DNA from: Lachnospiraceae bacterium
GTDB lineage: Bacteria > Bacillota > Clostridia > Lachnospirales > Lachnospiraceae
Assembly (NCBI GenBank): GCA_017958585.1
Contig: JAGDCK010000200.1
Coordinates: forward strand, 1 to 12,977
Length of the DNA stretch: 12,977 nucleotides
Direction of reading: 5' to 3'
Of this stretch, positions 1 through 7,334 are shown piece by piece. Numbering within the stretch: position 1 is the first letter of the stretch; every line of letters begins with the position of its first letter. Under the pieces are notes generated by a model, which saw only the letters and a list, made by a program, of their open reading frames with translations, had not been told where the DNA came from and searched no databases. A program made the translations under genes and the position numbers.

Positions 1-753
1 GACCTCTGTTGGCCATCCTCCTCTTCTGGGCAGATAAGCAGTCCGCACATCAAATCTGCACTTATCACTTACAGGACAGTTAAGGCACCTTTCAGTGCTG
101 CCCTGAGGTGCGTTCTCCTCCTTAAAATATGTCAGTTCTCCGAATGATGATATCTTCTTTGCGTTGCTTCCAGTCAGCCACACCAGGATATCCAGGTCAT
201 GACAGGATTTTTGGAGTATTATGGGGCTTGAAAGATCTGAATTTCTCCAGTTGCCTCTGACAAATGAATGAGCCATATGGAAATTTCCGATGTTTTCCGC
301 ATGCTGTATGGTAACGATCTTTCCTATCTCTCCGGAATCTATTATCTCTTTTATCTTTGCAAAAAAATTCGTATATCTGAGAACATGGCAGACCAGGATC
401 TTTCTGTTCTTTTCATGGGCTTTTTTAAGTATTGCCATGCATTCTTCGGGCTTGGGAGATATGGGCTTTTCCAGCAAAATATCATATCCCAGTTCAAGAC
501 ATTCTATTGTCTCGGCATAATGATCCCTGTCCATGGACGCTATTATCACACCGTCCAGTGACATTTTCTCACGGCAAAAAGCCTTAAAGTCAGTGAACAG
601 ATTTTCCTTTTCAACCTTGAATCTGTCAGCTGCTATAACTAATTTTTCCTCAGAAGGATCCACCACAGCCGCGATATCTACTCCCATTTTTTCATGTAAA
701 TATCCGGCATATATGCTTCCTCTCTGCCCTGCACCTATCAAAGCTACTTTCAT
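1..753 (-). CDS. Gfo/Idh/MocA-family oxidoreductase, 3'-truncated by window edge
   Basis: Reading the minus strand from the ATG at 753 gives 251 uninterrupted codons to the window edge, so the C-terminus is missing. Residues 1-12 form a Rossmann nucleotide-binding start with GAGQRG at 7-12. EKPIS at 95-99 is the family signature carrying the conserved lysine (K96), and a CHDLDIL segment near 184-190 is the typical active-site motif. These features define an NAD(P)-dependent sugar or polyol dehydrogenase-like enzyme; some relatives are instead NAD-dependent glycosidases (GH109-like), so the reaction is open. A cysteine cluster, C223-x2-C226-x5-C232, follows the catalytic domain. The ATG shares one base with the upstream TAA (TAATG), and GGAGG lies about 9 nt upstream, so it is translated in coupling with the acyltransferase-like gene. 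It is the last visible gene of the cluster. The family call is firm; the substrate is unknown. Confidence 0.9.
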   Translation of the reverse strand, partial: MKVALIGAGQRGSIYAGYLHEKMGVDIAAVVDPSEEKLVIAADRFKVEKENLFTDFKAFCREKMSLDGVIIASMDRDHYAETIECLELGYDILLEKPISPKPEECMAILKKAHEKNRKILVCHVLRYTNFFAKIKEIIDSGEIGKIVTIQHAENIGNFHMAHSFVRGNWRNSDLSSPIILQKSCHDLDILVWLTGSNAKKISSFGELTYFKEENAPQGSTERCLNCPVSDKCRFDVRTAYLPRRGGWPTEV

Positions 754-2069
754 TATTTTACCTCCGGGATGTCGGGAATCTCTTTCCCGTTCTTTTTAAG
801 TAATTCTCTATACTCACGTATATCTCTTTCAGTCACATAGGTATATCCGTCTTTTATGCCATCCACGTCTTCTCTTAGGACGATCATGGAAGTAGTATGA
901 AATTCCGTTTTGTTATTGATCAGATATGCCGCCTTTTTCTGAAGTGAAGACCTTTTTTCAACAGGCTCGTTAAAGGGCTTTAACTCTTTTAAAAGCATAT
1001 CCCCGCCCTCGCCTATCGGGTAGCAATAAAAACGTCTCTGCATCTGGACGATATTGGTATCTTCATCCAAAATAAGGGAAAGCTTTGGATCATAAAGCCA
1101 GCTCTCACTCCAAAATCCTCTGATGTGCAGTTCCGGAAAATATTTATCATAAAAATCCAGAGCCATTCGCATGGATCTTTCAAGCCTTACAGGGTTATAT
1201 CCCTCACCGCCGGGAATATGAAATGCCAGGAGCAGATCACCCTCCTGCAGACATTTTGTCTCTTCCTCAAGGTTTAAGGTTCTGACAGACTCAGAGATTA
1301 TCCCCACAGGGTTTATGAAAGAGCCTGTGGCGAACTGTCTGCTTTCATTAAATTTTGTTGTAAACATGGCAGGTCCGGGCGTTTCAAACTCCGGATTCAT
1401 CACCTGTCCTTCGGCGTTTACGAGGAAATTTCCTTTGTAGAGGCCCGTGACCTTTCCGTCATTTTCGTTTCTGTACAGGTAAAACGGATCCGAAAATGTG
1501 TAAGGAGTAAAATAAAACCTGTCAAACAAAAATATGGTTCCCGCGTAGAAATTTTTATCCCACGGGAAATCAAGCATTTCACAGTTTCCGGTCTCTTCAT
1601 ATTTTGCAATATGGCCTGCCATGACCTTGTGAGGCATTTCCTCGTAAACTTCCACAGGTATATTTCTCTTTATCAGATCTTTTCTGCCCTCGCTTATGCA
1701 GCTAAGCAGCAATATGAATTTTCTGCAGTCCGGATATCTTGATTCATAGTCAAAGTCAAAACTTTGATAAAACCATCCGTCTATCCCTTTTTTATATCTG
1801 CAAAGATCCCATCTTAAGAACTTATACAGTGCAAGTATCTCGGGATTTCCCTCGATCTCCTCCAGGCACCAAAACAGTCTCTCTCTGTTTATGGCACTCA
1901 GATTTTCATATCTTGAAAGGATCTCGCCCAGAAAACTTTTTTCGATCAGACAATTTTTTGATTGTCTGTCAGATTTTGACGCGTCATCACTGCTCATTAT
2001 TTTTTCATACAGTTTAAAGGCTTCTTCGATCTCGTCGAAGCCTTTTTCGGCCTTTAAAAGTTCAAGCAT
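753..2069 (-). CDS. Acyltransferase-like protein (NAT_N / GNAT_C architecture)
   Basis: This 438-residue protein has no signal peptide or membrane segment and is predicted cytoplasmic. The N-terminal half (about 1-170) is helical. The C-terminal half has a run recalling the GNAT-like C-terminal domain family: HIPGG at 284-288, a helix around 296-312, SESWLYDP at 321-328, then TNI at 338-340 and MQRRF. From memory of the family, such proteins pair an N-acyltransferase N-terminal domain with this GNAT-like domain (formerly DUF5596). The enzymatic activity is not established and the acyl acceptor cannot be read from sequence. The first eight bases overlap the end of the kinase gene (ATGCTTGA), with AAGGAG 7 nt upstream of the ATG inside the kinase coding region. 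The stop overlaps the next ATG by one base. The context suggests action on a sugar or sugar phosphate. The gene itself is certain; the family call is moderately sure. Confidence 0.72.
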   Translation of the reverse strand: MLELLKAEKGFDEIEEAFKLYEKIMSSDDASKSDRQSKNCLIEKSFLGEILSRYENLSAINRERLFWCLEEIEGNPEILALYKFLRWDLCRYKKGIDGWFYQSFDFDYESRYPDCRKFILLLSCISEGRKDLIKRNIPVEVYEEMPHKVMAGHIAKYEETGNCEMLDFPWDKNFYAGTIFLFDRFYFTPYTFSDPFYLYRNENDGKVTGLYKGNFLVNAEGQVMNPEFETPGPAMFTTKFNESRQFATGSFINPVGIISESVRTLNLEEETKCLQEGDLLLAFHIPGGEGYNPVRLERSMRMALDFYDKYFPELHIRGFWSESWLYDPKLSLILDEDTNIVQMQRRFYCYPIGEGGDMLLKELKPFNEPVEKRSSLQKKAAYLINNKTEFHTTSMIVLREDVDGIKDGYTYVTERDIREYRELLKKNGKEIPDIPEVK

Positions 2070-3189
2070 AGATCTTCTCCTTTTGATCCCTCATTATTTT
2101 TTCTATGATCTCCTGCATTTCATCCCACTTTGCTTCCATATCGGCAACCAGTGCGAACTGGTCCCTTGCTCTGTCCAGGTTGTGATTCTCTCTGTGGATC
2201 TTAAAATATGTATCCCCCAGGAGGTGATCTGTCAGAAAGCGCATGCCGCACTCCATGGTCATATTCTTTGCGCCATAGGGAAGCATCTTTATCTCTTCGT
2301 CGGTCAGTCCTCCGGCCGCACCTTTTATAAAGCCTTCGGCATAGACTCTGAATAATCCCAGGTCAAGTGAGACCTTTGACAGGTCTGTCTCATCCTCAGC
2401 CGCCGTATTGGCTCCAAACCTTATGGAATCGCCAAAATCATATATGGCAAGTCCCGGCATCACGGTATCAAGGTCGATTATGGTGATGCCTTTTCCCGTT
2501 TTTTTGTCCATCATTATGTTGTTTAACTTGGTATCATTGTGGGTAACTCTAAGGGGCAGTTTTCCTTCTCTTAAAAGCTTTTCCCCAAGTCCCATCTCTT
2601 CTCTGTGGCTTCGCACAAACTCGATCTCTTTTGATACATTTGCGGCTCTTCCCAATTTATCAAGAGCCACCGCTTTTTCAAAGTCATCATATCTTTTGGG
2701 GGTATTATGAAAATCCGGTATGGTCTCATGAAGGATCTTAGGATCAAAATCGGAAAGCATCCTCTGGAAATTGCCAAAGGCCAGGGCGCTCTCGTAAAAA
2801 TCCTCCGGCTTTTCAACTTTTTCCAGGCATACCGCATCCTTTATAAACAGATACATCCTCCAGAATCCGCCGTCTGCATCTTCGTACAACAGCTTGTCAT
2901 CGGAAGTCTTTATGACGGTCAGACTCTCTCTGTTTTCATCCCCGCCGTTTTTTCTGATGGCCTTTTTCAAATGAGTCGTGATCGCATATATGTTTTCCAT
3001 GAGTTTCTGAGGGTCCTTAAAGATCTCATGGTTGATCCTCTGCAATATGTATCTGTCTCTGTCAGTCTCCAGAAAAAAAGTATCGTTTATGTGACCGTTT
3101 CCGTGTCTTTTAAGTGTCAGTATCTTTTCACCGGGCAAAAACTTTGATACTGCCTCCGCCTCAGTGACTTTATTTGCAATTGTCTCCAT
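2062..3189 (-). CDS. NahK-like (N-acetyl)hexosamine kinase, aminoglycoside-phosphotransferase fold
   Basis: The 375-residue cytoplasmic protein closely follows the N-acetylhexosamine 1-kinase type of the APH/choline-kinase fold, whose Bifidobacterium member has about 360 residues. The nucleotide loop region is near HGNGHINDTF (29-38). The catalytic loop THNDTKLNN (216-224) supplies D219, with N223/N224 as probable metal ligands. IIDLDTVMPG (237-246) is the DFG-equivalent metal-binding motif, and YDFGDSIRFGAN (250-261) is the family's characteristic continuation. Known NahK enzymes phosphorylate GlcNAc or GalNAc at C1 in the lacto-N-biose/galacto-N-biose pathway. Whether this one takes a HexNAc or a plain hexose is not visible. 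GAGAGG lies 5 nt before the ATG. It follows the GH31 gene after a 73-bp gap with a hairpin and overlaps the next gene by 8 bp, so it probably acts on the sugar released by GH31. Confidence 0.85.
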   Translation of the reverse strand: METIANKVTEAEAVSKFLPGEKILTLKRHGNGHINDTFFLETDRDRYILQRINHEIFKDPQKLMENIYAITTHLKKAIRKNGGDENRESLTVIKTSDDKLLYEDADGGFWRMYLFIKDAVCLEKVEKPEDFYESALAFGNFQRMLSDFDPKILHETIPDFHNTPKRYDDFEKAVALDKLGRAANVSKEIEFVRSHREEMGLGEKLLREGKLPLRVTHNDTKLNNIMMDKKTGKGITIIDLDTVMPGLAIYDFGDSIRFGANTAAEDETDLSKVSLDLGLFRVYAEGFIKGAAGGLTDEEIKMLPYGAKNMTMECGMRFLTDHLLGDTYFKIHRENHNLDRARDQFALVADMEAKWDEMQEIIEKIMRDQKEKIYA

Positions 3190-3240
3190 TTTGACCTCTC
3201 TTACAAAACAATAAATAATTAAATCCCGGCGATATTTTGT

Positions 3241-3276
3241 TCAAAATAAAGCGGACAATAAGTTATATTGTCCGCT
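3241..3276 (-). terminator. Hairpin straddling the GH31 stop codon, terminator or attenuator
   Basis: On the minus strand AGCGGACAATA (3276-3266) pairs perfectly with TATTGTCCGCT (3260-3250) around a 5-nt loop, followed by a T-rich tail (TTTATTTTG). The 11-bp GC-containing stem plus tail looks like an intrinsic terminator. Unusually, the 5' arm encodes the last GH31 residues and the TAA stop is the first triplet of the loop, so a terminating ribosome would cover the stem. The tail is interrupted by A and G, so termination is probably partial, which would lower but not abolish read-through into the kinase gene. Confidence 0.7.
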
Positions 3277-4780
3277 GTCTTTCGAAGAGGATCAGCGGAT
3301 CCTCTCCCAATTCAATCCAAATTTTCTTGCCGTTTCCTTCTATTTCCTTGCCGTTTCTAAGCCATTTTCCGCGGGGGAGAAATACTTCACGGCCCGTTTG
3401 TCCTTTGACGTAAACCGGTGCCACCAAAAGTTTCTCGCCCAGCATGAACTGGTCGATCACTTCCTCCGCATGGTCATCGGGGAATTCGTAGGACATGTAC
3501 CTGATAACAGGCTCACCGCTTTTGCCTGCATTTTCCACCAGGTTCATAATGTAATCAATGTGCTTGTCTCTAAGTTCCACGCAAGCCATGATCTTGTTGA
3601 AGTTTTCTTTTGTGAGGAGTCTGTAGGGTGCAGCCGAAAACTGCATCGCGGGCATCAGGCAGGCTATCTGGCAATGTCTGACAAAGAGTTCCTCATCAAG
3701 TTTTTCTTTTAATGCCTCGTGGAAATTCACATACTCACCACCGCCTATCATGTCAGGGCAGCTGAAAGGGTGACCTGTAATTCCCTGCAAGAGTGAATCC
3801 GGAATCAATCCGCCTACGCCTTCGGTATTCCACGAGTGCTGTTTGTCACAGAGTCTCTGTAAAAGTGGTGCTCCACCTTCACCGTATGTAACTCTGTACT
3901 CGTTAAATCTGTATTGTTTTCCAAACTCGCTCCAGTATTCGGACTGCTCGTTCGGTGTAGTATTTTTGTATGTTACGTTGTCTTCCGTGTAAAAGAAACT
4001 GTCTCCGGCATCAAACTTAAATCCGTCGATCCCCATTTCCACAAGGGCATCCAGTTTTCCCTTTAACCATTTGACGGCCTCGGGATTTGACATATCAAGG
4101 ACTGCAGAATAGCCGTTCCACCAGTGAAGTATATAGGTTTCACCGTTGCTTTCCTTGATCAGAAGGTCCTTTGCCAGGGCATCCCTGAACACCACAGTGT
4201 CAGCTGTAATAAAGGGGCATACCCAGAGCATTACCTTGAATCCGTCGCCGTGGAGCTTTTTGATCATCTTATCTGGACTTTTAAACTTTCCTGTATGGAA
4301 AGTCCAGTCACCGTAATTTTCGCTCCATCCGTCGTCTATCATTATGACTCCGGGAGGCATTCCGTTGTCCAAAATGCCCTGGGCGTATTTTAAGATATCA
4401 TTTTCATTCTGATCAAAAGTAAGCTCAATCCATGTATTGTAAATGGGTTTTTTGAACAGTTCAGGATCCGGAGTTCCCTCTTTAAAGGGGAACTCCTTCT
4501 CCATAGCTTTTTTGTAGCCGGTCTTCAGGTCACCGTAAGCCTCGCTTACAAAGCATCCGTCAGTCATCTCGATCACTCCGTCTTTAAATGTGATCTCGAA
4601 GCCCTCTTTTTTGTAGATATATCGTCCCTTGGTGGATACGAAGAAGGGCATTGCCTGATTGGGGGTACGGTTGATCCTGGTGTCCACAGTATATTTGCTC
4701 TCAGAAGACAATGGCATCTTTGTGCCGCTCTTGACACATCCGCCATACCAATACTCATCTTTCAAGCATTCTATTCTCAT
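3263..4780 (-). CDS. Glycoside hydrolase family 31, compact MYORG-like type (alpha-galactosidase/alpha-glucosidase)
   Basis: The 505-residue protein has no signal peptide, so it should hydrolyse imported oligosaccharide in the cytoplasm. A short N-terminal beta domain (about 1-110) precedes the catalytic (beta/alpha)8 barrel, which starts near PIYNTWIEL (112-120). GVIMIDDGW (144-152) is a substrate-pocket strand. GFKFDAGD (253-260) carries the retaining nucleophile D257. The acid/base is probably D312 in RLCDKQHSW, placed by its distance before the conserved GHPFSCPDMIGGG (336-348). A C-terminal beta domain ends in LAVPVY-like and FLPRGKW segments. The FKFDAG nucleophile context resembles MYORG and bacterial GH31 alpha-galactosidases rather than classic alpha-glucosidases, but specificity is an inference. 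At about 500 residues it is much shorter than the usual 650-900. The ATG overlaps the binding-protein stop by one base (TAATG) with a weak AAAGG site, so translation is coupled. Confidence 0.88.
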   Translation of the reverse strand: MRIECLKDEYWYGGCVKSGTKMPLSSESKYTVDTRINRTPNQAMPFFVSTKGRYIYKKEGFEITFKDGVIEMTDGCFVSEAYGDLKTGYKKAMEKEFPFKEGTPDPELFKKPIYNTWIELTFDQNENDILKYAQGILDNGMPPGVIMIDDGWSENYGDWTFHTGKFKSPDKMIKKLHGDGFKVMLWVCPFITADTVVFRDALAKDLLIKESNGETYILHWWNGYSAVLDMSNPEAVKWLKGKLDALVEMGIDGFKFDAGDSFFYTEDNVTYKNTTPNEQSEYWSEFGKQYRFNEYRVTYGEGGAPLLQRLCDKQHSWNTEGVGGLIPDSLLQGITGHPFSCPDMIGGGEYVNFHEALKEKLDEELFVRHCQIACLMPAMQFSAAPYRLLTKENFNKIMACVELRDKHIDYIMNLVENAGKSGEPVIRYMSYEFPDDHAEEVIDQFMLGEKLLVAPVYVKGQTGREVFLPRGKWLRNGKEIEGNGKKIWIELGEDPLILFERQRTI

Positions 4781-6318
4781 TAATTGCCTTTCTTATTTGC
4801 CAAGAATTCGTCGTACTGTCTCTGTACCTCGGCAACATACTCATCAATGCCTGCTGCCTTAAGTTTTGCAACCGCATTGTCATAATTGTCATCAAAGCTT
4901 ACGAAACCGCTTCTGATAGGTGCAAAGTCTGATGCTGTAACCTCTGTGATGGCTGTCTCGATCTCAACCACGTTCTCGTTGTTGAAGATGAAGCCCTGAG
5001 CAGAAGAGATCTTTGCATCGTCATCCCAGTGCTCATAAGTCTCGATGTACTCATCGCTTACACTCTTGTCAAAGAGCTGATAGTTTTTGTTTCTGAACAT
5101 CCACTCATAGAAGAAGTCTTCCTGTGTGAGTTTCTCAACTCTGCCGTCAACCATCTGGTAGTCAACACCCTCAACACCGTAGATTGCGAATCTGTAATTC
5201 TCGGGTGAAGAATAGATCCAGTTGATGAATTTCATAGCGCCTTCCTTGTTGGAAGCTGAGTAAGGGATGCAAAGTACCTCACCACCTGATGTGGAGATGT
5301 ATTTATCCTTCTCGGGTGCAAGGATGTATGTCTTTAACTCTGCATCGGGAGCATTCTGCTGTACTGCATTGATGATCTCTCTGTCTTTTCCGATGGAAGC
5401 TTCTACCCAGAGATAGAGACCTGTCTGCATACGAGCATCTTTTTCGTTGTACTGTGTGGTAAGCTCATCGGCATATAAGCCTTTCTTGTACATTTCCTCG
5501 TTGAATTTAGCGACTTTTTTGAATGCCTCTGATTCATAGTAGCTCTCAACCTTGCCTGTTGACTCGTCAAGAACTGTGAATACGTCTGTACCGATCCAGG
5601 TAAGCTGATTGTCCTGGAAATATCTGGTGAGGGGTTTGAAGATGATATCTGCGGGACCCTTCATCTCAGGGAACTGATCCTTTGCCTTCTGAGCAAACTC
5701 CATAAGGTCATCGGGAGTCTCGATGTTGTCCATGCCGACTGCCTCAAGGATATCCTCTCTTACACAGACTAACTGATAGATTCCTGAACTGGGGCCGTAA
5801 GCTGAAGGGATACCGTAAACTTCGCCGTCCACACGACCACCGTCGATCTGTGACATGGGAAGCACATTTAACATATCCTGACCATACTCTGCGATGAGTT
5901 CGTCAAGGGGCTGTGCCTGCTTCTTGTTTACGATAAGTGAAAGGTTTGCAAGACCGTCCCAATAAAGGTCGATATTCTCATTTGCTGCCAGCATGATCTC
6001 TTTCTTGGTCCAGTACTGATCCCAGGGAACAAAGATCATCTCAACTTTTAATCCGATATCGTTGTAAAGCTTCTCAGCAAACTCATTTTCAAGGAACTCT
6101 GAAAATCTCTCGGTCTGATCACCGGGATAATAGATTGTGATGGTTCCCGCATCTTCTGCAGAACCTGCATCATCGGAGCCTGTTGCGTCAGCTGTTGTAG
6201 CTGCAGCAGAATCCTGAACGTTTGTCTCACTCTTTTGATCTGCCGCACTTCCGCATCCTGCAAGAGCTGTGATGGCAAGTGTGAGGCACATGATCATACT
6301 CAATAACCTTTTTTTCAT
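4780..6318 (-). CDS. Extracellular sugar-binding lipoprotein of ABC importer (LplA/YtcQ type)
   Basis: The 512-residue protein begins with a lysine/arginine-led hydrophobic signal and a lipobox ending at LAGC, with C22 as the lipidated cysteine. It is therefore a membrane-anchored, extracytoplasmic binding protein. An acidic low-complexity linker (about 25-58) precedes the type 1 extracellular binding fold (TITIYYPGDQTERFSEFLE onward). The C-terminus (SGFVSFDDNYDNA through LKAAGIDEYVAEVQRQYDEFL) matches the DUF3502 end typical of LplA-like binding proteins. These proteins deliver oligosaccharides to a permease pair like the one encoded just upstream. The GGAGG site is 8 nt before the ATG, stronger than that of any flanking gene, fitting the usual excess of binding protein over permease. 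The ligand cannot be told from sequence. Confidence 0.93.
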   Translation of the reverse strand: MKKRLLSMIMCLTLAITALAGCGSAADQKSETNVQDSAAATTADATGSDDAGSAEDAGTITIYYPGDQTERFSEFLENEFAEKLYNDIGLKVEMIFVPWDQYWTKKEIMLAANENIDLYWDGLANLSLIVNKKQAQPLDELIAEYGQDMLNVLPMSQIDGGRVDGEVYGIPSAYGPSSGIYQLVCVREDILEAVGMDNIETPDDLMEFAQKAKDQFPEMKGPADIIFKPLTRYFQDNQLTWIGTDVFTVLDESTGKVESYYESEAFKKVAKFNEEMYKKGLYADELTTQYNEKDARMQTGLYLWVEASIGKDREIINAVQQNAPDAELKTYILAPEKDKYISTSGGEVLCIPYSASNKEGAMKFINWIYSSPENYRFAIYGVEGVDYQMVDGRVEKLTQEDFFYEWMFRNKNYQLFDKSVSDEYIETYEHWDDDAKISSAQGFIFNNENVVEIETAITEVTASDFAPIRSGFVSFDDNYDNAVAKLKAAGIDEYVAEVQRQYDEFLANKKGN

Positions 6319-6371
6319 TTAGTAATCCTCCTCGTTAATACTCCATTATTACTTGAAATACTCTTGGTTTT

Positions 6372-6388
6372 GTATTGCAGAGCAATAC
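6372..6388 (-). other. Intercistronic hairpin between permease and binding-protein genes
   Basis: GTATTGC pairs perfectly with GCAATAC around a 3-nt loop, in the 122-bp gap between the second permease gene (ends 6441) and the binding-protein ATG (6318). No T-run follows on the minus strand, so it is unlikely to be a terminator. Such hairpins often mark mRNA processing or stabilise the downstream binding-protein message; that role is an inference. No clear separate promoter was seen in this gap. Confidence 0.5.
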
Positions 6389-6440
6389 GTGTGTTAATTT
6401 ATCTTTAATTCGCCGGCGATATAAATTCTTTTTAAAAATC

Positions 6441-7334
6441 CTACTCTTTCACTGCTCCGGTCATGACTCCGTCGACAAAATATTTCTGAATGAAAGGGTA
6501 TGCAAAAATGATAGGTCCAATGGTGAGGATGGTAACAGCCATCTTTACCGTCTCCGAAGGGAGAGCTATATTTGCCGCAGCTCCCGAGGGAACACGGCCG
6601 GAACTTATGGCATTTACATTGGACAAAATGTTGTAAAGGAAATACTGTAATGGCCACAGTTTCTTTTCAGTGATAAACATAAGAGTGTTCCACCAGTCGT
6701 TCCAATACTGGAGCGCATACATAAGACCCACTGTGAGAAGCGGTGTCTTACTGAGCGGCATCGCGATCTTTACATATATCTGGAAGTAGTTTGCTCCGTC
6801 GATCCTGGCCGCCTCGTAAAGTGACTGTGAGATTGCCTTAAAGTACGTTCGAAGCAAAAACATGTTCCACACACTGAACATGGACGGGACTATCAGTCCT
6901 GCCAGATTGTCCTTCAAGTGGTAATAATTTACGCACATTATGTACCAGGGGATAAGTCCGGCACTGAAAATGATGGTAAAATTGCAGATAAATGCAATTG
7001 TGTTTCTGTATTTCAGATCCGCAACCGACACCGCAAATGCCAGCATACTTGTTACCAGAAGTGCCGCACAGGTTCCTGCCACCGTCACAAAGATCGTGAC
7101 TCCGTAGGAACGAAGGATGTCCTTTCCGCTGGTTCCGAAAATATAAACGTAGGTGTCCAGGGTGAAATCCTGGGGGATCGCCGAGTAACCCTTGATGGCG
7201 ATAACCTTTTCGGCCGAAAATGATACGCTCAGTGTCATAAGCAGGGGGTAAAAACACACCAGACCGATCAGGCCGATAAAAATATAGGCAAATATCTGTA
7301 AGGCGATGTCGCCTTTGTTTTTCTTTATCTTCAT
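6441..7334 (-). CDS. Sugar ABC transporter permease (LplC/MalG type)
   Basis: This 297-residue integral membrane protein has about six membrane segments (e.g. 11-37, 77-103, 113-133, 144-162 and 264-283). The EAA loop, YEAARIDGANYFQIYVKIAMPL (about 173-194), contains the residues that dock onto the ATPase subunit. The C-terminal FIQKYFVDGVMTGAVKE (281-297) is the signature end of this carbohydrate permease subfamily. GGGGAGGG lies 9 nt before the ATG, and the ATG overlaps the preceding stop by one base (TGATG), so it should form a heterodimer with the upstream permease in 1:1 amounts. No ATPase gene is present in the window. As is usual for this importer type, a shared MsmX/MsmK-like ATPase encoded elsewhere is presumed. 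Confidence 0.93.
   Translation of the reverse strand: MKIKKNKGDIALQIFAYIFIGLIGLVCFYPLLMTLSVSFSAEKVIAIKGYSAIPQDFTLDTYVYIFGTSGKDILRSYGVTIFVTVAGTCAALLVTSMLAFAVSVADLKYRNTIAFICNFTIIFSAGLIPWYIMCVNYYHLKDNLAGLIVPSMFSVWNMFLLRTYFKAISQSLYEAARIDGANYFQIYVKIAMPLSKTPLLTVGLMYALQYWNDWWNTLMFITEKKLWPLQYFLYNILSNVNAISSGRVPSGAAANIALPSETVKMAVTILTIGPIIFAYPFIQKYFVDGVMTGAVKE

Noticed and set aside
268..799. Plus-strand ORFs over the left edge
   Set aside because: They are antisense to the clearly recognisable Gfo/Idh/MocA coding frame and resemble nothing known.
1739..3147. Several plus-strand ORFs of 88-154 codons opposite the acyltransferase-like and kinase genes
   Set aside because: These are shadow frames of strongly supported minus-strand genes, with no ribosome sites or domain features.
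3190..3249. Independent promoter for the kinase gene
   Set aside because: TTGAAC followed by TTTAAT is visible but the spacing is only 15 bp, so it is too weak to list as a feature.
3190..3249. Copy of the ACAAAT-N-CTG operator before the kinase gene
   Set aside because: An ACAAAAT is present but the CTG half and the second repeat are missing.
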